Positions 8,321 through 17,977 of a stretch of 64,000 nucleotides of DNA are shown here, one piece after another. Source of the DNA: Cryptosporangium arvum DSM 44712 (GTDB lineage: Bacteria; Actinomycetota; Actinomycetes; Mycobacteriales; Cryptosporangiaceae); the NCBI RefSeq assembly GCF_000585375.1, contig NZ_KK073874.1, forward strand, positions 8,777,913 to 8,841,912, in the 5' to 3' direction. How positions within the stretch are numbered: the stretch's first letter is position 1; the number at the start of each line of letters is the position of its first letter. The notes under the pieces were generated by a model. It worked only from the letters and a program-made list of their open reading frames with translations, did no database searches and had not been told where the DNA came from. The position numbers and the translations under genes were made by a program.

Positions 8321-9192
8321 ATGGTCGTGGCGCTCCTCGGAACCGCGAGGACGGTCGGGTCCAGATCGGCGGTCTGGTGTCCGTTGTGTTCGCTGGTGGC
8401 CACCGGCTGTGCCTCGGTGACCGCGGTGTCGGCCGGGGTCACCCGGTCGAAAAAGCGCAGCAGCTCGACCGGGAACGGCATCACCAGCGTGCTGTTCTTC
8501 TCCGCGGCGACGTCGACCACGGTCTGCAGCAGCCGCAGCTGGAGCGCCCCTGGCGTCGCATCCATCGCCCGAGCCGCCTGCGCCAGCTTCGCCGAAGCCT
8601 GGAACTCACCATCGGCAGCGATGACCCGCGCGCGGCGCTCCCGCTCGGCTTCGGCCTGTCGCGACATCGAACGCTTCATGCCTTCGGGCAGCGACACGTC
8701 CTTGACCTCGACACGCTCGATGTGCAGGCCCCACGGACCTTCGGTCGGAGCGTCGATGACCTGCTTGAGCTCATCGTTGATCTGCTCCCGGTCGGACAGC
8801 AACGTGTCCAGATCGGCCCGGCCGATCACCGAACGCAGCGACGTCTGCGCGACCTGGGACACCGCCAGTGCGTAATTCTGGACATTGATGACGGCCTTGA
8901 CCGGATCGATCACCCGGTAGTAAACGACCGCGTCGACGACCAGCGTCACGTTGTCGCGGGTGATCGCGCCCTGCGGCGGGATACCCACCACCACGGTCTG
9001 CATCGTCACCTTGATCATGCGATCGGCCAACGGAACGATGAAATGCAGTCCGGGCTCTCGCAGCTCGGGAAGCAACCGCCCGAAACGCAGCACCACGCCC
9101 TTTTCGAACTGCTGGACCAGGCGCACGCCGGTGACCAGCAGGAGAAGCACCACGACCAGGACGACGACCAGGGCCACGACGACCAGCGTCAT
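8302..9192 (-). CDS. SPFH/band 7 (stomatin/prohibitin-like) membrane protein
   Basis: 296-residue stomatin-like protein. An N-terminal membrane helix (about residues 1-22, almost all Val/Leu) is followed by the band 7 domain (about 25-190). The domain shows VQQFEKGVVLRFGRLLPELR and PEGMKRSMSRQAEAERERRA, and a coiled-coil segment follows. These proteins form oligomeric rings at the membrane that organise microdomains or partner proteases; no NfeD partner gene is adjacent. The ATG at 9192 starts the protein right at the membrane helix. A TTG ten codons earlier is possible. Confidence 0.85.
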   Translation of the reverse strand: MTLVVVALVVVLVVVLLLLVTGVRLVQQFEKGVVLRFGRLLPELREPGLHFIVPLADRMIKVTMQTVVVGIPPQGAITRDNVTLVVDAVVYYRVIDPVKAVINVQNYALAVSQVAQTSLRSVIGRADLDTLLSDREQINDELKQVIDAPTEGPWGLHIERVEVKDVSLPEGMKRSMSRQAEAERERRARVIAADGEFQASAKLAQAARAMDATPGALQLRLLQTVVDVAAEKNSTLVMPFPVELLRFFDRVTPADTAVTEAQPVATSEHNGHQTADLDPTVLAVPRSATTIATNPG

Positions 9193-9520
9193 GACCCGAC
9201 ACCGGAAACGAGTAAGAAGCAAAGATTACGGACCGACCTCATGCCGGTACATCCGTTCTCGACCGCAACGGTCGAAGAGGATCCTCACCCGGGAACGGCA
9301 CCGGCCAGAACGCCGATGTGCGACTTGCCCTCAGGCAATTGCGACTCTACTCCGCGCCGACGGTGGTCAGCCGGCTCGGCGATCGTGACCGGACCGACGA
9401 GAGGTCGAGCGCGCGTAGCCTGGAGAGACCAGGAGCATCTCGCGCATCGGCGGTCAGCCGGATGCCGCTCTCGGTGTATTCCGACATCGGTCGCCCGGCG
9501 ACCCGAGACGGTGCCACGAC
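9193..9520. other. Intergenic region, divergent promoters
   Basis: 328 bp between the SPFH gene and the phosphoketolase gene, which are transcribed away from each other. I see no open gene with homology and no strong palindrome; it should hold both promoters. Confidence 0.5.
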
Positions 9521-11905
9521 ATGACAATTCTCGCGTCCACGACACCTCGGCAGCGAAGCCCGCACGACCTGGCCCTCATCGACGCGTACTGGCGGGCGGC
9601 GAACTACCTGTCGGTCGGTCAGATCTATCTGATGGACAACCCACTCCTCCGAGAGCCGCTGAGCGTCGACGACGTCAAGCCGCGCCTGCTGGGGCACTGG
9701 GGCACGACCCCCGGTCTGAACCTGCTGTACGCGCACATGAATCGGGTCATCAACGAGCGCGCCCTGAACGCGTTGTACGTCACCGGCCCGGGGCACGGCG
9801 GTCCGGGCCTGGTGGCCAACGCGTACCTGGAAGGCACCTACAGCGAGGTCTACTCCGCGATCGGCCAGGACGAGGAGGGTATGCGGGCGCTGTTCCGGCA
9901 ATTCTCGTTCCCCGGCGGCATCCCCAGCCATGTGGCGCCCGAGACACCGGGGTCGATCCACGAGGGTGGTGAACTCGGCTACGCCTTGGTGCACGCGTAC
10001 GGTGCCGCATTCGACAACCCGGACCTGCTGGTGCTCTGCGTCGTCGGGGACGGCGAGGCCGAGACCGGTCCGCTGGCCGCCAGCTGGCATTCGAACAAGT
10101 TCCTCAACCCGGTCACCGACGGTGCGGTGCTGCCCGTGCTGCACCTCAACGGCTACAAGATCGCCAACCCGACGGTGCTGGCCCGGATACCCGAGGACGA
10201 ACTGGCCGCCCTGATGCGCGGCTACGGCCACCGGCCCTACTTCGTCACCGGGGACGACCCCCTCGCGGTCCACCAGCAACTCGCGGAAACCCTTGACGCG
10301 GTCGTGGACGAAATCGGGACCATCCAGCAGGAAGCCAGGGAGGCCACCGGGAAGCGGCGGACATCACTGCGGGCGGCCTGGCCGATGATCGTGCTGCGCA
10401 CCCCGAAAGGCTGGACCGGACCCAAGGAGGTCGACGGGCTCCCGGTCGAGGGAACCTTCCGCTCTCATCAGGTGCCGTTGTCCGAGACCCGCACCAACGT
10501 GACCCACCGCGTGCAGTTGGAGCAGTGGATGCGCAGCTACCGCCCGGAGGAACTGTTCGACCCCACCGGACGGCTGGTTCCCGAACTGCAGGCGCTCGCC
10601 CCCAAGGGTGTCCGCCGGATGAGCGCGAACCCGCACGCCAACGGCGGCCGCCTGCTCCGCGATCTGGTCATGCCGCCCTTCCGCGACTACGCCGTAGGCG
10701 TCGAACAACCAGGGCTCGAGTCCAGCTCGGCCACCGGCGTGCTCGGCGGGTTCTTGCGCGACATCATCACGGCCAACCCTGACCGGTTCCGGCTGTTCGG
10801 TCCGGACGAGACCGCCTCCAACCGGCTCTCGGCGGTGTTCGAGAAGACCGACCGCGCCTGGGACGCCGAGGTGGTGCCCGGTGACGATCACCTCTCCGCC
10901 GACGGCCGGGTGATGGAGGTGCTCTCCGAGCACCTGTGTCAGGGCTGGCTCGAGGGCTATCTGCTCACCGGCCGGCACGGGATGTTCAGCTGCTACGAGG
11001 CGTTCATCCACATCGTCGATTCGATGTTCAACCAGCACGCCAAGTGGCTCAAGACCACCCGGCACATTCCGTGGCGCGCACCGATCGCGTCGCTCAACTA
11101 TCTGTTGTCCTCGCACGTCTGGCGACAGGACAACAACGGGCTCTCCCACCAGGACCCGGGATTCATCGACCACGTGGTGAACAAGAAGGCCGACACCGTT
11201 CGGGTCTACCTGCCGCCGGACGCCAACACGTTGCTGTCGGTGGCCGACCACTGCCTGCGCAGCAGGCATTACGTCAACGTGATCGTGGCCGGCAAACAGC
11301 CTGCGCTGAACTACCTGAACATCGACGAGGCCGTCGCGCACTGCGCCCGCGGACTGGGAATCTGGAAGTGGGCCAGTAGCACCGACGGAGAACCGGACGT
11401 CGTTCTCGCCTGCGCAGGCGACGTCCCCACGCTCGAAGCCGTCGCGGCTGCGGCCGTGCTCCGCAAGCGCCTCCCGGAGTTGCGCGTCCGGGTGGTCAAC
11501 GTCGTCGATCTGATGCGCCTCCAGCCGGACACCGAGCATCCGCACGGGTTGTCCGACCGCGATTTTGATGCGCTGTTCACGTCCGACAAACCGGTGGTGT
11601 TCGCCTACCACGGCTACCCGTCGCTGATCCACCGGCTCACCTACAGCCGCGCCAACCACCACAACTTCCACGTTCGGGGCTACAAGGAAGAGGGCACCAC
11701 GACGACCCCATTCGACATGGTGATGCTCAACGATCTCGACCGGTACCGACTGGTCATGGACGTCATCGACCGGGTCCCGTCATTGGGCAGCCGCGCCGCC
11801 ATGCTGCGCCAGCAGATGGCCGACGCCCGCCTGGCCGCCCGCGCCCATACCCGCGACCACGGTGAGGACGACCCCGCGGTCGCCAACTGGACCTGGACCA
11901 CCTAG
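9521..11905 (+). CDS. xfp: Phosphoketolase (xylulose-5-phosphate/fructose-6-phosphate)
   Basis: Thiamine-diphosphate enzyme of 794 residues, full family length. It splits xylulose 5-phosphate (and often fructose 6-phosphate) with phosphate into acetyl phosphate and a sugar phosphate. Visible family features: [20 protein letters not shown] at the start, [18 protein letters not shown], the substrate-loop GPGHGGPG, ThDP/Mg binding [11 protein letters not shown], and [19 protein letters not shown] in the middle domain. ATG at 9521. No acetate kinase gene lies nearby. In actinobacteria such genes are often linked to hypoxia or dormancy gene sets, and remnants around it fit that, but this is inference. 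Confidence 0.96.
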   Translation: MTILASTTPRQRSPHDLALIDAYWRAANYLSVGQIYLMDNPLLREPLSVDDVKPRLLGHWGTTPGLNLLYAHMNRVINERALNALYVTGPGHGGPGLVANAYLEGTYSEVYSAIGQDEEGMRALFRQFSFPGGIPSHVAPETPGSIHEGGELGYALVHAYGAAFDNPDLLVLCVVGDGEAETGPLAASWHSNKFLNPVTDGAVLPVLHLNGYKIANPTVLARIPEDELAALMRGYGHRPYFVTGDDPLAVHQQLAETLDAVVDEIGTIQQEAREATGKRRTSLRAAWPMIVLRTPKGWTGPKEVDGLPVEGTFRSHQVPLSETRTNVTHRVQLEQWMRSYRPEELFDPTGRLVPELQALAPKGVRRMSANPHANGGRLLRDLVMPPFRDYAVGVEQPGLESSSATGVLGGFLRDIITANPDRFRLFGPDETASNRLSAVFEKTDRAWDAEVVPGDDHLSADGRVMEVLSEHLCQGWLEGYLLTGRHGMFSCYEAFIHIVDSMFNQHAKWLKTTRHIPWRAPIASLNYLLSSHVWRQDNNGLSHQDPGFIDHVVNKKADTVRVYLPPDANTLLSVADHCLRSRHYVNVIVAGKQPALNYLNIDEAVAHCARGLGIWKWASSTDGEPDVVLACAGDVPTLEAVAAAAVLRKRLPELRVRVVNVVDLMRLQPDTEHPHGLSDRDFDALFTSDKPVVFAYHGYPSLIHRLTYSRANHHNFHVRGYKEEGTTTTPFDMVMLNDLDRYRLVMDVIDRVPSLGSRAAMLRQQMADARLAARAHTRDHGEDDPAVANWTWTT

Positions 11906-11925
11906 GAATCCCGCCAGCGGCCTCG

Positions 11926-12160
11926 GCGCCCACCACGGACAGCTGGGCGCCCCGAGCCGCGTCCAGAGTGCTGGCCGAACCTCTCCGTTCCGGGCGCGAG
12001 GAGGCCGTGCGTCACCAGAGTGATCCAGAGAATCTGGGCCGGGAGCAGCGGCAGCGGCATACCCGAGAGCGGCTCGAGAAGCATGACCGCGATTTCGGCG
12101 GTGCCACCGGCGAATGCGTAGCGGACGAAGCGTCGAATGTTTCACCGGTGCGCTCACGGG
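11926..12160 (-). pseudogene. P-type cation ATPase C-terminal remnant
   Basis: A short frame reads RRFVRYAFAGGTAEIAVML and then PLPLLPAQILWITLVTHGL. These match the start of the C-terminal membrane domain of P-type ATPases (the helix with the LPxQxLWxNLxT signature). The expected continuation with the GEP motif is out of frame, and the ATPase core is absent. It lies directly after the phosphoketolase gene on the opposite strand. Confidence 0.65.
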
Positions 12161-12361
12161 CCCGAGCACCTCCTGACCTGCCGCTACTGGTCTACCGTTC
12201 GGAATGCGTCGAACCAACTCGGCGATGAGGCACGTCGGAGGCGGCTGCGGTGTCGGCCACGGAGTCGTGCGCCGCGCTCGCGTCACCGCGTCCGCGAGGT
12301 GAATCGCGACCGTCGGGCGTACGTCTCCACCTGAATGCACCCCCTGCCGCGAAGGACTCCG

Positions 12362-13165
12362 ATGTCGCTGGAAAAGAAGTCCCCGCCCCCGCACGGACTC
12401 ACCGCCCGCACGCTGGGCGACTGGCAAGGCCTGCTGATCGCGACCCGACCGGCCGCCACCTTCACTCCGACGCTGGTCGCGGAGCACCCGGAACCGGTGC
12501 GCCGCTGGCTGACGCACGCCATCGAACCGGGAACCCCGCTTCTGACCTCGGTCGAGATCCGCACCACAGGACAGATCCGGCTCCGCGGATGGCGGCCCTT
12601 CAGCGCGACACAGCGGCTCTCACCGGACGGCGGATACGTATGGGCAGCGACCGCACGGGTGTTAGGACCTCCGGTGGTCGGGTTCGACCGCTACACCCGC
12701 GGCACCGGTGAGATGCGCTGGCGGCTCTTCGACGCCGTCCCCGTGGTCCAGGGCACGGGGGCGGACATCACCCGTAGCGCCTCCGACCGGCACGCCTGTG
12801 AGCTGCTGTGGGCAGCACCGGCCGCGGCCCTGAGCTCGCACGTCAGCTGGCAGCCGCTCGACGCCGACCGGGCCGTCGCCCGGATCGGACGCGTCGCCGG
12901 GGCCCACGGGGCGCACGAAACCCATGAGGTGACGGTGACGGTTGACACGGAAGGGACGTTGACCGACCTGGTCATGTCCCGATGGGGTAAACCGGGCCGC
13001 GCACCCTTCGCCTCACATCCTTTCGGCGCCACGCTGAGCGGCGAGATCAGCGACGCTGGATTCACCATTCCGCGCACCGCGTCCGCCGGCTGGTTCCACG
13101 GCACCGACCAACAGGACTCCGGCGAATTCGTCCGATACACCGTCGAGAGCCTCCGCTACCGCTGA
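12362..13165 (+). CDS. DUF6544/DUF6920-like protein
   Basis: 267-residue protein resembling the DUF6544-type family of unknown function. Recognisable pieces are PVRRWLTHAIEPGTPLLTSVEI near residue 45, the IRLRGWRPFSATQRLSPDGGYVW type region, and PFGATLSGEISDAGFTIPR near the C-terminus. There is no signal peptide or membrane helix. The ATG at 12362 has GAAGGA six bases upstream and was preferred to an ATG nine codons earlier. It is an intact gene within a decayed stretch, downstream of the P-type ATPase remnant. Confidence 0.7.
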   Translation: MSLEKKSPPPHGLTARTLGDWQGLLIATRPAATFTPTLVAEHPEPVRRWLTHAIEPGTPLLTSVEIRTTGQIRLRGWRPFSATQRLSPDGGYVWAATARVLGPPVVGFDRYTRGTGEMRWRLFDAVPVVQGTGADITRSASDRHACELLWAAPAAALSSHVSWQPLDADRAVARIGRVAGAHGAHETHEVTVTVDTEGTLTDLVMSRWGKPGRAPFASHPFGATLSGEISDAGFTIPRTASAGWFHGTDQQDSGEFVRYTVESLRYR

Positions 13166-14471
13166 CGGCACCCGCGGCGGCCACCGGCGCGTCCGAATTC
13201 ACGGCGGCGCCGTTCGCACGAACGAATAGCGCGTGCAGCCGGGGTCGGATCGGTTCATCCGTACCTGGGACGGCCGACGCCCACCGGACGTGCTGCCCCA
13301 GATCTCGGTAGCCAGACGTGGCACCGCTGCGTTTCGGGTCGAGCGACAACAGAGTGGTCGGTCGGCTTCTTGACGGGCTCGTGCAACTGTGGCTCGGTCC
13401 GTCGCGACTTCTTGACCTCCGGACCGGCGCTCTCGCCGATCCAGGGAGGTACGACGGTCAGGACCGTAGCGTCCGCTCGTCCGGTGCGTGTGGATGCGCA
13501 CCTCGACCCACACTTGTCACGTTCACCGGCCGATATCCGCGGCCGCTGTTCGACTCCAACCTCGGCGTGCTGCGCTGGAGTTGGCGAGTGACCTTCTACG
13601 CCTACAGCGCACTGGGCACCGACCGGTATCCTCCGTTCACCCTGGCCGAGGCGCCCGACTATCCGGCACAGCCCCGGCTCGGGCACCGGCGCTGGCGCTG
13701 GGCTTCGTCGCCGCCCGCGCTCTGGAGGGCCACCATCATCTCCGGTGTCGCCGTCGTGATGTCGATGGTGATCCTGCGAGAGGCCGGCGCCGGGCCAGAA
13801 CCAGCGCCAGTGACGCGGACGGCCACGCAGACCGACCGCTCCGACGAACACGACGCTCAGCGCGACCACCGTGTCCACCAGCGAGCGTCGCCAGGACCAG
13901 GGTGGCCGAGCGCGGACAGCGAGATCAGCTTCGCTGGCTTGGGCGCGCGGCAGGGGCCGACCACTGCCCGATGACCAGTCATCCGGAAGTGCACGCCAGG
14001 TACGTGTGGTGGTCGCTATTGGAAATCAGCAGCTGTATCCGAGCTCGGGATGAGGAACCTGATAGATCGACATCCGATCGAGGAATGGACCGGCCGCACT
14101 AAAAGACCTTCGGTGGACGTAACTGAAAGCGAGTCGAACGGGACTTTAGTGCGCAGCGGCGCTTTCCAGCCCGACTCGAAGCTCCGGAAAGAAGCCAACC
14201 CATAACCCCGTAATCGCCCCCGAAGGCACCGACATCGCATGATCGGTTGGGCTTTCCACGGCCGGCAGTCCGGGTCGATCGCTCCGGGCTCGACCGGGCT
14301 CCTGCGCGGGACAAGGACCGTGTCGAGCGCAGCCCGGCACCGACGGAGTGCTCGAGCCGCGCGAAGGTGCACAGTAGACACCGCCGCCTACGATCGCCCC
14401 CACTCAACCGAGTAGGCCCCTCACCGTCGGGCGCTGGGCCGTATCTCCGGAGACATGGGGAAGAGAAGAAA
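13166..14471. other. 1.3-kb region without an intact gene
   Basis: Apart from the DUF4389 remnant at 13513-13680 I find no frame with convincing homology. Candidate frames on both strands change composition and lack starts with ribosome sites. One minus-strand frame near 13780-13880 codes a hydrophobic stretch ([16 protein letters not shown]) and could be another broken membrane-protein fragment. The last 200 bp should hold the promoter of the ricin-domain gene. Confidence 0.5.
13513..13680 (+). pseudogene. DUF4389 protein remnant
   Basis: The frame reads [20 protein letters not shown], then [20 protein letters not shown] and [12 protein letters not shown]. This order (TGRYPRxLF, GVLRWxWRV, TDRYPPFxL, YPA) is the conserved core of DUF4389 proteins. 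The membrane segments that should flank it are missing and no start codon with ribosome site precedes it. About 56 codons survive. Confidence 0.65.
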
Positions 14472-15026
14472 TTGAAGCTACCTCGGCGCTGGCTCACGCG
14501 AACTTCCGTGGTCCTCACAGTGCTCGGAGCCGCCCTGTTGGGTGTGGCCCAGTCACCTGCGACAGCGGCCACGCTCGGCCCTTACCAGATCTTCCCGGCG
14601 TCTCCCGATCCGGTCAAATGCCTGGACGTTCCCGACGGTACGACGGCTAACGGCGCGAGCATCATCATCTACACCTGCGACCGGTTGAAAGAAAACCAGC
14701 AGTGGTACTTCGACGAGGTGTCGACCGGAGTCTGGGAAATACGCAACCGGGAAACCGACAAGTGCATGGTGGTGAAGGGCGCTTCGACTGCCTCCGGCGC
14801 GGCGATCATTCAATACACCTGTAACGGATCCACCAACTCGAGGTGGCGCACGGACTACGTACGGCCAGCCGGAGGCGGCCTCGGCTGGTACAAGATCCGC
14901 AACGCGAAGAGCAACCTCTGCATCGCGGTGAAGGGCGCCGGGACTGCCAACAAGACCACCCTCGTCCAATATGCCTGCAACGGGACGCTCAACGGGCAGT
15001 TCACCTGGAACTACCCCTTCCCGTAA
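14472..15026 (+). CDS. Secreted ricin-type beta-trefoil lectin domain protein
   Basis: 184-residue exported carbohydrate-binding protein. It has a clear Sec signal (KLPRRWLTR, then a hydrophobic run, then SPATAA) with cleavage near residue 33. The rest is one beta-trefoil: three repeats with CLDV, CMVV and CIAV starts and QxW-type motifs (NQQWYF, NSRWRT, NGQFTW). Paired cysteines in each repeat fit disulfides outside the cell. No catalytic domain is attached, so binding is likely its only job. The start is taken as TTG at 14472 behind a GGGGAAGAG stretch, because it places the basic n-region at the N-terminus. Confidence 0.82.
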   Translation: MKLPRRWLTRTSVVLTVLGAALLGVAQSPATAATLGPYQIFPASPDPVKCLDVPDGTTANGASIIIYTCDRLKENQQWYFDEVSTGVWEIRNRETDKCMVVKGASTASGAAIIQYTCNGSTNSRWRTDYVRPAGGGLGWYKIRNAKSNLCIAVKGAGTANKTTLVQYACNGTLNGQFTWNYPFP

Positions 15027-15036
15027 ACCCGCTGTT

Positions 15037-15075
15037 CTGCCGGCGGCCGTTCCGTTGTGGACGGCCGCTCGGCAG
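15037..15075 (+). terminator. Hairpin after the ricin-domain gene
   Basis: Arms CTGCCG-GCGGCCGT and ACGGCCGC-T-CGGCAG with a 10-nt loop, 11 bp after the stop codon. There is no T tract, as is common in high-GC actinomycetes. Confidence 0.6.
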
Positions 15076-15095
15076 CGGTCGGTCACCGCGCCCAG

Positions 15096-15127
15096 CCGTC
15101 AGGCCACGAATCATGCCGGCCTGACGG
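15096..15127. terminator. Second hairpin, convergent position
   Basis: Perfect 10-bp stem CCGTCAGGCC / GGCCTGACGG with a 12-nt loop. It lies between the ricin-domain gene and the end of the opposite-strand MmyB-like remnant and could stop transcripts from both sides. Confidence 0.55.
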
Positions 15128-15181
15128 TTGTCGGCGGGGAACGTCGCGTCCCGGGCCTCCGCTCCAGGCCCTGCCCCTACC

Positions 15182-15800
15182 TCAGCCCTGGTCGGACCCC
15201 GCCGACGCGGCGTCCGCGTCGGCCACTTCCTGGGTGACGGCCCAGCTGGCGAGCATCTTCAGCCCGTCGGCGGCCGGGGTGCCCGCGGCCGCCGTGTAGA
15301 TGTTGAGCGTCAGTTCCGGCTCGGAGGGCAGCTGCACTCGCTCTGTGTGGAGAGCTCACCGACCAGTTCGATCAGGGCCCGGGCGTGCGGTCCGGCACGG
15401 CCGGATCCGGATAGACGAATCGCGTGGTGTTCGGCGGCGGCCGCGGGTCGGCGAGGACCGGTCGAGCACCTGCTGCACGGTCGGCCGGACGCTACTCGGC
15501 GGAGTGCGGCGGGGACGAGCGGCCGGGCCGGCCGCCTTGGCCAACGCGAACAGGTGTTCGTGCTCGGCCTCGTCCAGCCGGAGAGCCGCGCGACCGCGTC
15601 GAGAACGCGGTCGGAGGCGCCGGAAAGGTTCCCGCGCTCCATCCGGACGTAGTAGTCGATGGAGACCCCGGCCAGGAGCGCGACCTCTTCCCGGCGCAGG
15701 CCTTTGCCCGGCGGTGGCCGCCGTAGGCGGGTAGCCCGGCCTGTTGCGGGGTGAGTCGCGCTCGCCGCGAGGACAGGAACTCCGAGGCCCTCCCTCTCCG
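15182..15800 (-). pseudogene. MmyB-like XRE transcriptional regulator, frameshifted
   Basis: All parts of an MmyB-type regulator are present in order but in changing frames. They are LSSRRARLTPQQAGLPAYGG, LRREEVALLAGVSIDYYVRM with ERGNLSGASDRVLDAVAR (XRE helix-turn-helix), RRTPPSSVRPTVQQVLD (linker), ELVGELSTQSE, and a C-terminus LTLNIYTAAAGTPAADGLKM ending at the TGA at 15182. At least three frame changes and a shortened middle make it non-functional. MmyB-type genes are often next to an alcohol dehydrogenase they regulate, and the remnant of one follows on the other strand. Confidence 0.75.
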
Positions 15801-15804
15801 CGGC

Positions 15805-16175
15805 GGCGTCACCAGCACCACCACGGTGATCGGCGACGGCGCCGTCGGCCTCCTCGCCGTGCTCTCGGCCAAACAGCTCGGCGCCGAGCAGACTGTCCTG
15901 ATGGGGCGCCACAAGACCCGCACCGACCTCGGCCGCGAATTCGGCGCCACCGACGTCGTCGAAGAGCGCGGCGACGAAGGCATCGAGCGCGTCCGTGAGC
16001 TCACCGGCGGCGACGGCACCCACGTCGTCATCGAAGCCGTCGGCCACCGCCCCGGCGGCACGATCAGCCGCGTCGGCGTCCCCCCAGTACGAGGACGCCC
16101 CGATCGGATTCGGCAGCCTGTTCGGGAGGAACATCACCCTCACCGGCGGCCCCGCTCCGGTGCGCGCCGGCTCGG
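15805..16175 (+). pseudogene. Zinc-dependent alcohol dehydrogenase internal fragment
   Basis: The Rossmann portion of an MDR alcohol dehydrogenase survives: TVIGDGAVGLLAVLSAKQLG, TDLGREFGATDVVEERGDEG, ELTGGDGTHVVIEAVGH. A gap follows that joins directly to RPGGTISRVGVP; the segment between is missing compared with the family. Then one frame change leads to YEDAPIGFGSLFGRNITLTG before the sequence is lost. Catalytic zinc ligands and both termini are absent. It runs divergently from the MmyB-like remnant, a common regulator/enzyme pair, so both decayed together. Confidence 0.75.
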
Positions 16176-16213
16176 CGTCCCCAGGAACGGCGTCCCAAAG
16201 GAAAGTAGGAACG

Positions 16214-16612
16214 ATGGAATTCATCAAGCCGCAGTCCAGCAGCAAGGCCCCGGCCGACTGGTTCACCGGCGACGTCTGGTGGGACGTCGTCGTCGCCGGT
16301 CAGGAACCCTCGCGGATGCGCGCCAACCTGGTCCGGTTCTCCCCCGGCGCCCGCACCAACTGGCACACCCACGCGCTCGGCCAGACCCTGCACGTCGTCT
16401 CCGGCGTCGCGCTGATCGGCACCCGTGACGGGACGGTCTTCGAGGCCCACCCCGGCGAGACCGTCACCTGCCCGCCCGGCGAGGAGCACTGGCACGGCGC
16501 GGCACCCGACCGGTTCATGGAGCACCTCGCACTCTGGGAAGGCGACGCCACCACCTGGGCCGAGCCGGTCACCGACGACCACTACAACGCCGCTCGCACC
16601 ACCAGCCGCTGA
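16214..16612 (+). CDS. Cupin domain protein
   Basis: Single-domain cupin of 132 residues. Motif 1 shows TNWHTHALGQTLHVVSG (metal-binding His pair and Glu replaced by Gln) and motif 2 shows CPPGEEHWHGAAPDRFMEHL. This matches the small carboxymuconolactone-decarboxylase-associated or quercetinase-like cupins often cotranscribed with SDR or MDR enzymes. ATG at 16214 with GTAGGA upstream. It directly follows the alcohol dehydrogenase remnant, so its original partner enzyme may be gone. A well-placed GAGGAG and ATG at 16624 start a further frame that ends after about 20 codons and looks truncated. Confidence 0.85.
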   Translation: MEFIKPQSSSKAPADWFTGDVWWDVVVAGQEPSRMRANLVRFSPGARTNWHTHALGQTLHVVSGVALIGTRDGTVFEAHPGETVTCPPGEEHWHGAAPDRFMEHLALWEGDATTWAEPVTDDHYNAARTTSR

Positions 16613-16681
16613 GGAGACCGACCATGGAACTGCGGTGGGTCAGGCATTCGCCAGGAGAGCCAGCGCCGCTGGCTAGGCGAT

Positions 16682-17791
16682 TCACAGCCAGCCGTTGCGC
16701 CGGAAGAGCACGTACAAGGTGACGCAGACCGCGGCGATGACCGCGAGGACCCCGAAGTAGCCGTACTCCCACCGCAACTCCGGCATGTTGTCGAAATTCA
16801 TCCCGTAGAGACCGGCGATCGCGGTCGGCGCCAGACCGATGGCCGCCCACGCCGAGATCTTGCGCATGTCCTCGTTCTGGCGGGCGGTGACCTCGTTCTG
16901 CTTCAACGCCAGCTCGCTCTGCCGGACGCTCAAGCGGCTCAGATCGGCTTGGAGGATGTCGCTGAGCAACCGGTCGTGCGCCTCGATCGCGTCGATGGTC
17001 CGCAGCACGTGGTCGTGGACGTCCCGGAAATTCTCCGAGAGCGCCTCGTCCACTCCTGGCACCGTTCCCCCGGCCAGCCGCTGTAGTGGCGCGTTCAGCG
17101 GCACAGCAGCCCGGCGGAACTCCGCGATCTCCCGCTTGAGCTTGTAGATGCGTTCCCCGTGATCGGTGTCGCGGTCTCCGAACACCTGCGCCTCGATGTC
17201 GTCGACATCGACGTTGATCCGTTCCAGCGCCTCTTCGTACCCATCGACGACCAGGTCAGCGGCTCGGTACAGCACGCCGGCCGGGCCATAGGCAGCCAGC
17301 GGGCCGTCGGGTTGGTTGAGCTCGGAGCGCACCTGGCTCAGGACACCACTCTCACCGTGACGAACAGTGACGAGGAAATGCGGACCGAGGAACAGCGCGA
17401 GCTCCGCGGTCTCCAGCACCTCGTCGTGGTTGACGTAGCGGACCGGCTTGAGGACGGCGAACAGCACGTCGCCGTACTGCTCGAGTTTGGGCCGCTGATG
17501 GGCCACCACGGCGTCTTCGACGGCCAGCGGCGGGAGCGAGAGCTCCTCGGCGAGCGTGGCGATGTCCTCGTCGGTGGGCTGCTGCAACCCGATCCACACG
17601 AAGCCTTCGGTCTGCGACGCCACGTCCCCCACCAGAGGAAAGGGAACCGGTCGGCCCTGACGCCGCCCGTTCTCGTAGAGAGCGCAATCACCGATCACCG
17701 CATCGATCGCCCGCGAACCGTCGGCAGCCGGCTGGGAACCGACCGGTCGCGGTGCGCCGGAGGGGGACTGCTTTTCGCTCGTGACCCTCAC
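16682..17791 (-). CDS. corA: CorA family magnesium/cobalt transporter
   Basis: Homopentameric Mg2+/Co2+ channel of the CorA (2-TM-GxN) family, about 369 residues. The long N-terminal cytoplasmic domain carries VWIGLQQPTDEDIATLAEEL and a long stalk helix. It is followed by two C-terminal membrane helices with the selectivity signature YGMNF between them and a basic tail (LFRRNGWL). GTG at 17791 has GAGAG upstream; an in-frame ATG 35 codons earlier gives an atypical His/Arg-rich extension. No regulatory RNA is evident. Transcribed in the same direction as the MerR gene upstream but about 190 bp away. Confidence 0.92.
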   Translation of the reverse strand: MRVTSEKQSPSGAPRPVGSQPAADGSRAIDAVIGDCALYENGRRQGRPVPFPLVGDVASQTEGFVWIGLQQPTDEDIATLAEELSLPPLAVEDAVVAHQRPKLEQYGDVLFAVLKPVRYVNHDEVLETAELALFLGPHFLVTVRHGESGVLSQVRSELNQPDGPLAAYGPAGVLYRAADLVVDGYEEALERINVDVDDIEAQVFGDRDTDHGERIYKLKREIAEFRRAAVPLNAPLQRLAGGTVPGVDEALSENFRDVHDHVLRTIDAIEAHDRLLSDILQADLSRLSVRQSELALKQNEVTARQNEDMRKISAWAAIGLAPTAIAGLYGMNFDNMPELRWEYGYFGVLAVIAAVCVTLYVLFRRNGWL

Positions 17792-17977
17792 CTCATTCTC
17801 TCGGTCGATCGCCGTGACCCTATGCGTAACGGTCACCTGGGGTCGATGAATAGCCAGGTCGCGGTGCAGGGACCACGGGATGGTCGGCCGCAGCAACGTA
17901 CTGGCCGGAGCCGGACCCGCACGCTCGACGACTACCGGACTGCCCGATCCGGGCAGGCCCGCGCCGCAGTGCCCGCT

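Noticed and set aside
13780..13880. Hydrophobic minus-strand stretch, possible transporter fragment
   Set aside because: Too short and without a family motif; kept only as a remark.
16624..16690. Short frame with good ribosome site after the cupin gene
   Set aside because: It runs only about 20 sensible codons before entering the end of the corA gene; probably a truncated gene start rather than a functional gene.
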